64,000 bases of DNA from positions 5,032,501 through 5,096,500 of the forward strand of contig OZ059900.1 in the NCBI GenBank assembly GCA_964057225.1, written 5' to 3'. Source of the DNA: Auanema rhodensis. Taxonomy: Eukaryota; Nematoda; Chromadorea; Rhabditida; Rhabditidae. Shown here in pieces: positions 51,511-63,836 of the stretch (positions within the stretch are counted from its first letter, which is position 1; each line of letters begins with the position of its first letter). Position numbers and translations under genes: made by a program. The notes below the pieces were generated by a model. It saw only the letters and a program-made list of their open reading frames with translations, was not told the DNA's origin and ran no database searches.

Positions 51511-52838
51511 GTTTAAAAAAAAATTTTTTTTCAATTCAGATGTTGACACTCTTTGAAAATGTGTAATAAATGTTTTGAGAGTATCGTGAAAACAAGTTGG
51601 AAAAAAACTTTTTTTTGGACTTGGAAATTTTTTTTGGACTGTGAGCCATTCGCATGGCTTAATCCTTGAGGAAAGCTACAGCGCTGACAGATTCAATCAA
51701 GTTTAAAAAAAAAATTTTTTTTTCAATTCAGATGTTGAAACTCTTTAAAAATGTGTAATAAATGTTTTGAGAGTATCGTGAAAACAAGTTGGAAAAAAAT
51801 TTTTTTTTGGACTGTGAGTCATTCGCATGGCTTAATCCTTGAGGAAAGCTACAGCGCTGACAGATTCAATCAAGTTTAAAAAAAAATTTTTTTTTTCAAT
51901 TCAGATGTTGAAACTCTTTAAGAATGTGTAAAAAATGCTTTGAGAGTATCGTGAAAACAAGTTGGAAAAAAATTTTTTTTTGGACTTGGAAATTTTTTTT
52001 GGTCTGTGAGCCTTTCGCATGGCTTAATCCTTGAGGAAAGCTACAGCGCTGACAGATTCAATCAAGTTTAAAAAAAAAATTTTTTTTCAATTCAGATGTT
52101 GAAACTCTTTAAAAATGTGTAATAAATGTTTTGAGAGTATCGTGAAAACAAGTTGGAAAAAAACTTTTTTTTGGACTTGGAAATTTTTTTTGGACTGTGA
52201 GCCATTCGCATGGCTTAATCCTTGAGGAAAGCTACAGCGCTGACAGATTCAATCAAGTTTAAAAAAAAATTTTTTTTCAATTCAGATGTTGACACTCTTT
52301 GAAAATGTGTAATAAATGTTTTGAGAGTATCGTGAAAACAAGTTGGAAAAAAACTTTTTTTTGGACTTGGAAATTTTTTTTGGACTGTGAGCCATTCGCA
52401 TGGCTTAATCCTTGAGGAAAGCTACAGCGCTGACAGATTCAATCAAGTTTAAAAAAAAATTTTTTTTCAATTCAGATGTTGACACTCTTTGAAAATGTGT
52501 AATAAATGTTTTGAGAGTATCGTGAAAACAAGTTGGAAAAAAACTTTTTTTTGGACTTGGAAATTTTTTTTGGACTGTGAGCCATTCGCATGGCTTAATC
52601 CTTGAGGAAAGCTACAGCGCTGACAGATTCAATCAAGTTTAAAAAAAAAATTTTTTTTTCAATTCAGATGTTGAAACTCTTTAAAAATGTGTAATAAATG
52701 TTTTGAGAGTATCGTGAAAACAAGTTGGAAAAAAATTTTTTTTTGGACTGTGAGTCATTCGCATGGCTTAATCCTTGAGGAAAGCTACAGCGCTGACAGA
52801 TTCAATCAAGTTTAAAAAAAAATTTTTTTTTTCAATTC

Positions 52839-53026
52839 AGATGTTGAAACTCTTTAAGAATGTGTAAAAAATGTTTTGAGAGTATCGTGAAAACAAGTTG
52901 GAAAAAAACTTTTTTTTGGACATGGAAATTTTTTTTGGACTGTGAGCCATTCGCATGGCTTAATCCTTGAGGAAAGCTACAGCGCTGACAGATTCAATCA
53001 AGTTTAAAAAAAAAATTTTTTTTCAA
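52839..53026 (+). repeat. Chimeric J monomer
   Basis: The left part has the J diagnostics CTTTAAGAATG and GTGTAAAAAATG, but the right part has A7-C-T8, GGACATGG and GGACTGTGAGCCATT, which belong to a type I neighbour class. Ordinary J copies have GGACTTGG and TCTGTGAGCCTTT. The switch lies between about 52870 and 52920, at or next to the first A/T tract. A similar copy begins near 57161. The copy at 54711 switches slightly later, keeping the J-type T run before GGACATGG. Confidence 0.85.
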
Positions 53027-54710
53027 TTCAGATGTTGAAACTCTTTAAAAATGTGTAATAAATGTTTTGAGAGTATCGTGAAAACAAGTTGGAAAAAAAC
53101 TTTTTTTTGGACTTGGAAATTTTTTTTGGACTGTGAGCCATTCGCATGGCTTAATCCTTGAGGAAAGCTACAGCGCTGACAGATTCAATCAAGTTTAAAA
53201 AAAAATTTTTTTTCAATTCAGATGTTGACACTCTTTGAAAATGTGTAATAAATGTTTTGAGAGTATCGTGAAAACAAGTTGGAAAAAAACTTTTTTTTGG
53301 ACATGGAAATTTTTTTTGGACTGTGAGCCATTCGCATGGCTTAATCCTTGAGGAAAGCTACAGCGCTGACAGATTCAATCAAGTTTAAAAAAAAATTTTT
53401 TTTCAATTCAGATGTTGACACTCTTTGAAAATGTGTAATAAATGTTTTGAGAGTATCGTGAAAACAAGTTGGAAAAAAACTTTTTTTTGGACTTGGAAAT
53501 TTTTTTTGGACTGTGAGCCATTCGCATGGCTTAATCCTTGAGGAAAGCTACAGCGCTGACAGATTCAATCAAGTTTAAAAAAAAAATTTTTTTTTCAATT
53601 CAGATGTTGAAACTCTTTAAAAATGTGTAATAAATGTTTTGAGAGTATCGTGAAAACAAGTTGGAAAAAAATTTTTTTTTGGACTGTGAGTCATTCGCAT
53701 GGCTTAATCCTTGAGGAAAGCTACAGCGCTGACAGATTCAATCAAGTTTAAAAAAAAATTTTTTTTTTCAATTCAGATGTTGAAACTCTTTAAGAATGTG
53801 TAAAAAATGCTTTGAGAGTATCGTGAAAACAAGTTGGAAAAAAATTTTTTTTTGGACTTGGAAATTTTTTTTGGTCTGTGAGCCTTTCGCATGGCTTAAT
53901 CCTTGAGGAAAGCTACAGCGCTGACAGATTCAATCAAGTTTAAAAAAAAAATTTTTTTTCAATTCAGATGTTGAAACTCTTTAAAAATGTGTAATAAATG
54001 TTTTGAGAGTATCGTGAAAACAAGTTGGAAAAAAACTTTTTTTTGGACTTGGAAATTTTTTTTGGACTGTGAGCCATTCGCATGGCTTAATCCTTGAGGA
54101 GAGCTACAGCGCTGACAGATTCAATCAAGTTTAAAAAAAAATTTTTTTTCAATTCAGATGTTGACACTCTTTGAAAATGTGTAATAAATGTTTTGAGAGT
54201 ATCGTGAAAACAAGTTGGAAAAAAACTTTTTTTTGGACTTGGAAATTTTTTTTGGACTGTGAGCCATTCGCATGGCTTAATCCTTGAGGAAAGCTACAGC
54301 GCTGACAGATTCAATCAAGTTTAAAAAAAAATTTTTTTTCAATTCAGATGTTGACACTCTTTGAAAATGTGTAATAAATGTTTTGAGAGTATCGTGAAAA
54401 CAAGTTGGAAAAAAACTTTTTTTTGGACTTGGAAATTTTTTTTGGACTGTGAGCCATTCGCATGGCTTAATCCTTGAGGAAAGCTACAGCGCTGACAGAT
54501 TCAATCAAGTTTAAAAAAAAAATTTTTTTTTCAATTCAGATGTTGAAACTCTTTAAAAATGTGTAATAAATGTTTTGAGAGTATCGTGAAAACAAGTTGG
54601 AAAAAAATTTTTTTTTGGACTGTGAGTCATTCGCATGGCTTAATCCTTGAGGAAAGCTACAGCGCTGACAGATTCAATCAAGTTTAAAAAAAAATTTTTT
54701 TTTTCAATTC

Positions 54711-54898
54711 AGATGTTGAAACTCTTTAAGAATGTGTAAAAAATGTTTTGAGAGTATCGTGAAAACAAGTTGGAAAAAAATTTTTTTTTGGACATGGAAA
54801 TTTTTTTTGGACTGTGAGCCATTCGCATGGCTTAATCCTTGAGGAAAGCTACAGCGCTGACAGATTCAATCAAGTTTAAAAAAAAATTTTTTTTCAAT
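54711..54898 (+). repeat. Chimeric J monomer associated with loss of one monomer
   Basis: J on the left (CTTTAAGAATG, no C in the A/T tract), type I on the right (GGACATGG, GACTGTGAGCCATT). The unit starting here is 745 bp rather than 936 because the long type II copy is absent. Both facts fit one unequal exchange inside a monomer that joined J to the following type I copy. The junction maps to the T run near 54782-54792. The next start has AATCCAG, a marker otherwise linked to the ATAAAG class. Confidence 0.83.
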
Positions 54899-55839
54899 CC
54901 AGATGTTGACACTCTTTGAAAATGTGTAATAAATGTTTTGAGAGTATCGTGAAAACAAGTTGGAAAAAAACTTTTTTTTGGACATGGAAATTTTTTTTGG
55001 ACTGTGAGCCATTCGCATGGCTTAATCCTTGAGGAAAGCTACAGCGCTGACAGATTCAATCAAGTTTAAAAAAAAATTTTTTTTCAATTCAGATGTTGAC
55101 ACTCTTTGAAAATGTGTAATAAATGTTTTGAGAGTATCGTGAAAACAAGTTGGAAAAAAACTTTTTTTTGGACTTGGAAATTTTTTTTGGACTGTGAGCC
55201 ATTCGCATGGCTTAATCCTTGAGGAAAGCTACAGCGCTGACAGATTCAATCAAGTTTAAAAAAAAAATTTTTTTTTCAATTCAGATGTTGAAACTCTTTA
55301 AAAATGTGTAATAAATGTTTTGAGAGTATCGTGAAAACAAGTTGGAAAAAAATTTTTTTTTGGACTGTGAGTCATTCGCATGGCTTAATCCTTGAGGAAA
55401 GCTACAGCGCTGACAGATTCAATCAAGTTTAAAAAAAAATTTTTTTTTTCAATTCAGATGTTGAAACTCTTTAAGAATGTGTAAAAAATGTTTTGAGAGT
55501 ATCGTGAAAACAAGTTGGAAAAAAATTTTTTTTTGGACTTGGAAATTTTTTTTGGTCTGTGAGCCTTTCGCATGACTTAATCCTTGAGGAAAGCTACAGC
55601 GCTGACAGATTCAATCAAGTTTAAAAAAAAAATTTTTTTTCAATTCAGATGTTGAAACTCTTTAAAAATGTGTAATAAATGTTTTGAGAGTATCGTGAAA
55701 ACAAGTTGGAAAAAAACTTTTTTTTGGACTTGGAAATTTTTTTTGGACTGTGAGCCATTCGCATGGCTTAATCCTTGAGGAAAGCTACAGCGCTGACAGA
55801 TTCAATCAAGTTTAAAAAAAAATTTTTTTTCAATTCAGA

Positions 55840-56610
55840 TGTTGACACTCTTTGAAAATGTGTAATAAATGTTTTGAGAGTATCGTGAAAACAAGTTGGA
55901 AAAAAACTTTTTTTTGGACTTGGAAATTTTTTTTGGACTGTGAGCCATTCGCATGGCTTAATCCTTGAGGAAAGCTACAGCGCTGACAGATTCAATAAAG
56001 TTTAAAAAAAAAATTTTTTTTTTCAATCCAGATGTTGAAACTCTTTAAAAATGTGTAATAAATGTTTTGAGAGTATCGTGAAAACAAGTTGGAAAAAAAT
56101 TTTTTTTTGGACTTGGAAATTTTTTTTGGACTGTGAGCCATTCGCATGGCTTAATCCTTGAGGAAAGCTACAGCGCTGACAGATTCAATCAAGTTTAAAA
56201 AAAAATTTTTTTTCAATTCAGATGTTGACACTCTTTGAAAATGTGTAATAAATGTTTTGAGAGTATCGTGAAAACAAGTTGGAAAAAAACTTTTTTTTGG
56301 ACTTGGAAATTTTTTTTGGACTGTGAGCCATTCGCATGGCTTAATCCTTGAGGAAAGCTACAGCGCTGACAGATTCAATAAAGTTTAAAAAAAAAATTTT
56401 TTTTTTCAATCCAGATGTTGAAACTCTTTAAAAATGTGTAATAAATGTTTTGAGAGTATCGTGAAAACAAGTTGGAAAAAAATTTTTTTTTGGACTTGGA
56501 AATTTTTTTTGGACTGTGAGCCATTCGCATGGCTTAATCCTTGAGGAAAGCTACAGCGCTGACAGATTCAATCAAGTTTAAAAAAAAAATTTTTTTTTCA
56601 ATTCAGATGT
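55840..56610. repeat. Dimer tandem duplication (383 bp) carrying the ATAAAG/AATCCAG marker
   Basis: ATAAAG occurs at 55995 and 56378, and the following AATCCAG monomer starts at 56030 and 56413, both 383 bp apart. The marker pair is otherwise confined to 21.4-30 kb. Here it sits between blocks of the pentamer domain, so it has been moved or has been kept from an older arrangement. Confidence 0.85.
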
Positions 56611-59600
56611 TGAAACTCTTTAAAAATGTGTAATAAATGTTTTGAGAGTATCGTGAAAACAAGTTGGAAAAAAATTTTTTTTTGGACTTGGAAATTTTTT
56701 TTGGACTGTGAGCCATTCGCATGGCTTAATCCTTGAGGAAAGCTACAGCGCTGACAGATTCAATCAAGTTTAAAAAAAAAATTTTTTTTCAATTCAGATG
56801 TTGACACTCTTTGAAAATGTGTAATAAATGTTTTGAGAGTATCGTGAAAACAAGTTGGAAAAAAACTTTTTTTTGGACTTGGAAATTTTTTTTGGACTGT
56901 GAGCCATTCGCATGGCTTAATCCTTGAGGAAAGCTACAGCGCTGACAGATTCAATCAAGTTTAAAAAAAAAATTTTTTTTTCAATTCAGATGTTGAAACT
57001 CTTTAAAAATGTGTAATAAATGTTTTGAGAGTATCGTGAAAACAAGTTGGAAAAAAATTTTTTTTTGGACTGTGAGTCATTCGCATGGCTTAATCCTTGA
57101 GGAAAGCTACAGCGCTGACAGATTCAATCAAGTTTAAAAAAAAATTTTTTTTTTCAATTCAGATGTTGAAACTCTTTAAGAATGTGTAAAAAATGTTTTG
57201 AGAGTATCGTGAAAACAAGTTGGAAAAAAACTTTTTTTTGGACATGGAAATTTTTTTTGGACTGTGAGCCATTCGCATGGCTTAATCCTTGAGGAAAGCT
57301 ACAGCGCTGACAGATTCAATCAAGTTTAAAAAAAAAAATTTTTTTTCAATTCAGATGTTGAAACTCTTTAAAAATGTGTAATAAATGTTTTGAGAGTATC
57401 GTGAAAACAAGTTGGAAAAAAATTTTTTTTTGGACTGTGAGTCATTCGCATGGCTTAATCCTTGAGGAAAGCTACAGCGCTGACAGATTCAATCAAGTTT
57501 AAAAAAAAATTTTTTTTCAATTCAGATGTTGACACTCTTTGAAAATGTGTAATAAATGTTTTGAGAGTATCGTGAAAACAAGTTGGAAAAAAACTTTTTT
57601 TTGGACATGGAAATTTTTTTTGGACTGTGAGCCATTCGCATGGCTTAATCCTTGAGGAAAGCTACAGCGCTGACAGATTCAATCAAGTTTAAAAAAAAAT
57701 TTTTTTTCAATTCAGATGTTGACACTCTTTGAAAATGTGTAATAAATGTTTTGAGAGTATCGTGAAAACAAGTTGGAAAAAAACTTTTTTTTGGACTTGG
57801 AAATTTTTTTTGGACTGTGAGCCATTCGCATGGCTTAATCCTTGAGGAAAGCTACAGCGCTGACAGATTCAATCAAGTTTAAAAAAAAAATTTTTTTTTC
57901 AATTCAGATGTTGAAACTCTTTAAAAATGTGTAATAAATGTTTTGAGAGTATCGTGAAAACAAGTTGGAAAAAAATTTTTTTTTGGACTGTGAGTCATTC
58001 GCATGGCTTAATCCTTGAGGAAAGCTACAGCGCTGACAGATTCAATCAAGTTTAAAAAAAAATTTTTTTTTTCAATTCAGATGTTGAAACTCTTTAAGAA
58101 TGTGTAAAAAATGTTTTGAGAGTATCGTGAAAACAAGTTGGAAAAAAATTTTTTTTTGGACTTGGAAATTTTTTTTGGTCTGTGAGCCTTTCGCATGGCT
58201 TAATCCTTGAGGAAAGCTACAGCGCTGACAGATTCAATCAAGTTTAAAAAAAAAATTTTTTTTCAATTCAGATGTTGAAACTCTTTAAAAATGTGTAATA
58301 AATGTTTTGAGAGTTTCGTGAAAACAAGTTGGAAAAAAACTTTTTTTTGGACTGTGAGCCATTCGCATGGCTTAATCCTTGAGGAAAGCTACAGCGCTGA
58401 CAGATTCAATCAAGTTTAAAAAAAAATTTTTTTTCAATTCAGATGTTGACACTCTTTGAAAATGTGTAATAAATGTTTTGAGAGTATCGTGAAAACAAGT
58501 TGGAAAAAAACTTTTTTTTGGACTTGGAAATTTTTTTTGGACTGTGAGCCATTCGCATGGCTTAATCCTTGAGGAAAGCTACAGCGCTGACAGATTCAAT
58601 CAAGTTTAAAAAAAAAATTTTTTTCAATTCAGATGTTGACACTCTTTGAAAATGTGTAATAAATGTTTTGAGAGTATCGTGAAAACAAGTTGGAAAAAAA
58701 CTTTTTTTTGGACTTGGAAATTTTTTTTGGACTGTGAGCCATTCGCATGGCTTAATCCTTGAGGAAAGCTACAGCGCTGACAGATTCAATCAAGTTTAAA
58801 AAAAAAATTTTTTTTTCAATTCAGATGTTGAAACTCTTTAAAAATGTGTAATAAATGTTTTGAGAGTATCGTGAAAACAAGTTGGAAAAAAATTTTTTTT
58901 TGGACTGTGAGTCATTCGCATGGCTTAATCCTTGAGGAAAGCTACAGCGCTGACAGATTCAATCAAGTTTAAAAAAAAAAATTTTTTTTTCAATTCAGAT
59001 GTTGAAACTCTTTAAAAATGTGTCATAAATGTTTTGAGAGTATCGTGAAAACAAGTTGGAAAAAAATTTTTTTTTGGACTTGGAAATTTTTTTTGGTCTG
59101 TGAGCCTTTCGCATGGCTTAATCCTTGAGGAAAGCTACAGCGCTGACAGATTCAATCAAGTTTAAAAAAAAAATTTTTTTTCAATTCAGATGTTGAAACT
59201 CTTTAAAAATGTGTAATAAATGTTTTGAGAGTATCGTGAAAACAAGTTGGAAAAAAACTTTTTTTTGGACTTGGAAATTTTTTTTGGACTGTGAGCCATT
59301 CGCATGGCTTAATCCTTGAGGAAAGCTACAGCGCTGACAGATTCAATCAAGTTTAAAAAAAAAAAATTTTTTTCAATTCAGATGTTGAAACTCTTTAAAA
59401 ATGTGTAATAAATGTTTTGAGAGTATCGTGAAAACAAGTTGGAAAAAAATTTTTTTTTGGACTGTGAGTCATTCGCATGGCTTAATCCTTGAGGAAAGCT
59501 ACAGCGCTGACAGATTCAATCAAGTTTAAAAAAAAATTTTTTTTTTCAATTCAGATGTTGAAACTCTTTAAGAATGTGTAAAAAATGTTTTGAGAGTATC

Positions 59601-62600
59601 GTGAAAACAAGTTGGAAAAAAATTTTTTTTTGGACTTGGAAATTTTTTTTGGACTGTGAGCCATTCGCATGGCTTAATCCTTGAGGAAAGCTACAGCGCT
59701 GACAGATTCAATCAAGTTTAAAAAAAAATTTTTTTTCAATTCAGATGTTGACACTCTTTGAAAATGTGTAATAAATGTTTTGAGAGTATCGTGAAAACAA
59801 GTTGGAAAAAAACTTTTTTTTGGACATGGAAATTTTTTTTGGACTGTGAGCCATTCGCATGGCTTAATCCTTGAGGAAAGCTACAGCGCTGACAGATTCA
59901 ATCAAGTTTAAAAAAAAATTTTTTTTCAATTCAGATGTTGACACTCTTTGAAAATGTGTAATAAATGTTTTGAGAGTATCGTGAAAACAAGTTGGAAAAA
60001 AACTTTTTTTTGGACTTGGAAATTTTTTTTGGACTGTGAGCCATTCGCATGGCTTAATCCTTGAGGAAAGCTACAGCGCTGACAGATTCAATCAAGTTTA
60101 AAAAAAAAATTTTTTTTTCAATTCAGATGTTGAAACTCTTTAAAAATGTGTAATAAATGTTTTGAGAGTATCGTGAAAACAAGTTGGAAAAAAATTTTTT
60201 TTTGGACTGTGAGTCATTCGCATGGCTTAATCCTTGAGGAAAGCTACAGCGCTGACAGATTCAATCAAGTTTAAAAAAAAATTTTTTTTTTCAATTCAGA
60301 TGTTGAAACTCTTTAAGAATGTGTAAAAAATGTTTTGAGAGTATCGTGAAAACAAGTTGGAAAAAAATTTTTTTTTGGACTTGGAAATTTTTTTTGGTCT
60401 GTGAGCCTTTCGCATGGCTTAATCCTTGAGGAAAGCTACAGCGCTGACAGATTCAATCAAGTTTAAAAAAAAAATTTTTTTTCAATTCAGATGTTGAAAC
60501 TCTTTAAAAATGTGTAATAAATGTTTTGAGAGTATCGTGAAAACAAGTTGGAAAAAAACTTTTTTTTGGACTTGGAAATTTTTTTTGGACTGTGAGCCAT
60601 TCGCATGGCTTAATCCTTGAGGAAAGCTACAGCGCTGACAGATTCAATCAAGTTTAAAAAAAAATTTTTTTTCAATTCAGATGTTGACACTCTTTGAAAA
60701 TGTGTAATAAATGTTTTGAGAGTATCGTGAAAACAAGTTGGAAAAAAACTTTTTTTTGGACTTGGAAATTTTTTTTGGACTGTGAGCCATTCGCATGGCT
60801 TAATCCTTGAGGAAAGCTACAGCGCTGACAGATTCAATCAAGTTTAAAAAAAAAATTTTTTTCAATTCAGATGTTGACACTCTTTGAAAATGTGTAATAA
60901 ATGTTTTGAGAGTATCGTGAAAACAAGTTGGAAAAAAACTTTTTTTTGGACTTGGAAATTTTTTTTGGACTGTGAGCCATTCGCATGGCTTAATCCTTGA
61001 GGAAAGCTACAGCGCTGACAGATTCAATCAAGTTTAAAAAAAAAATTTTTTTTTCAATTCAGATGTTGAAACTCTTTAAAAATGTGTAATAAATGTTTTG
61101 AGAGTATCGTGAAAACAAGTTGGAAAAAAATTTTTTTTTGGACTGTGAGTCATTCGCATGGCTTAATCCTTGAGGAAAGCTACAGCGCTGACAGATTCAA
61201 TCAAGTTTAAAAAAAAAAATTTTTTTTTCAATTCAGATGTTGAAACTCTTTAAAAATGTGTCATAAATGTTTTGAGAGTATCGTGAAAACAAGTTGGAAA
61301 AAAATTTTTTTTTGGACTTGGAAATTTTTTTTGGTCTGTGAGCCTTTCGCATGGCTCAATCCTTGAGGAAAGCTACAGCGCTGACAGATTCAATCAAGTT
61401 TAAAAAAAAAATTTTTTTTCAATTCAGATGTTGAAACTCTTTAAAAATGTGTAATAAATGTTTTGAGAGTATCGTGAAAACAAGTTGGAAAAAAACTTTT
61501 TTTTGGACTGTGAGCCATTCGCATGGCTTAATCCTTGAGGAAAGCTACAGCGCTGACAGATTCAATCAAGTTTAAAAAAAAAAAATTTTTTTCAATTCAG
61601 ATGTTGAAACTCTTTAAAAATGTGTAATAAATGTTTTGAGAGTATCGTGAAAACAAGTTGGAAAAAAATTTTTTTTTGGACTGTGAGTCATTCGCATGGC
61701 TTAATCCTTGAGGAAAGCTACAGCGCTGACAGATTCAATCAAGTTTAAAAATAAACTTTTTTTTTCAATTCAGATGTTGAAACTCTTTAAAAATGTGTAA
61801 AAAATGTTTTGAGAGTATCGTGAAAACAAGTTGGGAAAAAAATTTTTTTTTGGACTTGGAAATTTTTTTTGGTCTGTGAGCCATTCGCATGGCTTAATCG
61901 TTGAGGAAAGCTACAGCGCTGACAGATTCAATCAAGTTTAAAAAAAAAATTTTTTTTAATTCAGATGTTCACACTCTTTGAAAATGTGTAATAAATGTTT
62001 TGAGAGTATCGTGAAAACAAGTTGGAAAAAAACTTTTTTTTGGACTTGGAAATTTTTTTTGGACTGTGAGCCATTCGCATGGCTTAATCCTTGAGGAAAG
62101 CTACAGCGCTGACAGATTCAATCAAGTTTAAAAAAAAATTTTTTTTAATTCAGATGTTCACACTCTTTGAAAATGTGTAATAAATGTTTTGAGAGTATCG
62201 TGAAAACAAGTTGGAAAAAAACTTTTTTTTGGACTTGGAAATTTTTTTTGGACTGTGAGCCATTCGCATGGCTTAATCCTTGAGGAAAGCTACAGCGCTG
62301 ACAGATTCAATCAAGTTTAAAAAAAAAAATTTTTTTTCAATTCAGATGTTGAAACTCTTTAAGAATGTGTAAAAAATGTTTTGAGAGTATCGTGAAAACA
62401 AGTTGGAAAAAAATTTTTTTTTGGACTTGGAAATTTTTTTTGGTCTGTGAGCCTTTCGCATGGCTTAATCCTTGAGGAAAGCTACAGCGCTGACAGATTC
62501 AATCAAGTTTAAAAAAAAAATTTTTTTTCAATTCAGATGTTGAAACTCTTTAAAAATGTGTAATAAATGTTTTGAGAGTATCGTGAAAACAAGTTGGAAA

Positions 62601-63836
62601 AAAACTTTTTTTTGGACTTGGAAATTTTTTTTGGACTGTGAGCCATTCGCATGGCTTAATCCTTGAGGAAAGCTACAGCGCTGACAGATTCAATCAAGTT
62701 TAAAAAAAAATTTTTTTTCAATTCAGATATTGACACTCTTTGAAAATGTGTAATAAATGTTTTGAGAGTATCGTGAAAACAAGTTGGAAAAAAACTTTTT
62801 TTTGGACTTGGAAATTTTTTTTGGACTGTGAGCCATTCGCATGGCTTAATCCTTGAGGAAAGCTACAGCGCTGACAGATTCAATCAAGTTTAAAAAAAAA
62901 TTTTTTTTCAATTCAGATGTTGACACTCTTTGAAAATGTGTAATAAATGTTTTGAGAGTATCGTGAAAACAAGTTGGAAAAAAACTTTTTTTTGGACTTG
63001 GAAATTTTTTTTGGACTGTGAGCCATTCGCATGGCTTAATCCTTGAGGAAAGCTACAGCGCTGACAGATTCAATCAAGTTTAAAAAAAAAATTTTTTTTT
63101 CAATTCAGATGTTGAAACTCTTTAAAAATGTGTAATAAATGTTTTGAGAGTATCGTGAAAACAAGTTGGAAAAAAATTTTTTTTTGGACTGTGAGTCATT
63201 CGCATGGCTTAATCCTTGAGGAAAGCTACAGCGCTGACAGATTCAATCAAGTTTAAAAAAAAAAATTTTTTTTTCAATTCAGATGTTGAAACTCTTTAAA
63301 AATGTGTCATAAATGTTTTGAGAGTATCGTGAAAACAAGTTGGAAAAAAATTTTTTTTTGGACTTGGAAATTTTTTTTGGTCTGTGAGCCTTTCGCATGG
63401 CTTAATCCTTGAGGAAAGCTACAGCGCTGACAGATTCAATCAAGTTTAAAAAAAAAATTTTTTTTCAATTCAGATGTTGAAACTCTTTAAAAATGTGTAA
63501 TAAATGTTTTGAGAGTATCGTGAAAACAAGTTGGAAAAAAACTTTTTTTTGGACTTGGAAATTTTTTTTGGACTGTGAGCCATTCGCATGGCTTAATCCT
63601 TGAGGAAAGCTACAGCGCTGACAGATTCAATCAAGTTTAAAAAAAAAAATTTTTTTTCAATTCAGATGTTGAAACTCTTTAAAAATGTGTAATAAATGTT
63701 TTGAGAGTATCGTGAAAACAAGTTGGAAAAAAATTTTTTTTTGGACTGTGAGTCATTCGCATGGCTTAATCCTTGAGGAAAGCTACAGCGCTGACAGATT
63801 CAATCAAGTTTAAAAAAAAAAATTTTTTTTCAATTC

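Larger units (their letters stand above)
50967..55640. repeat. Regular 936-bp pentamer HOR
   Basis: J monomers (CTTTAAGAATGTG) start at 50967, 51903, 52839, 53775 and 54711, exactly 936 bp apart, then at 55456 (745 bp, one monomer fewer). Unit order: J, long type II, type I, type I, short H. The same unit already exists at 45042-45978 and 50031-50967. Second-level markers such as GGACATGGAAA (51428 and 53300, 1872 bp apart) and AAAATGCTTTG (near 51937 and 53809) suggest a ten-monomer layer over the pentamer. J copies at 52839 and 54711 are chimeric. Confidence 0.92.
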
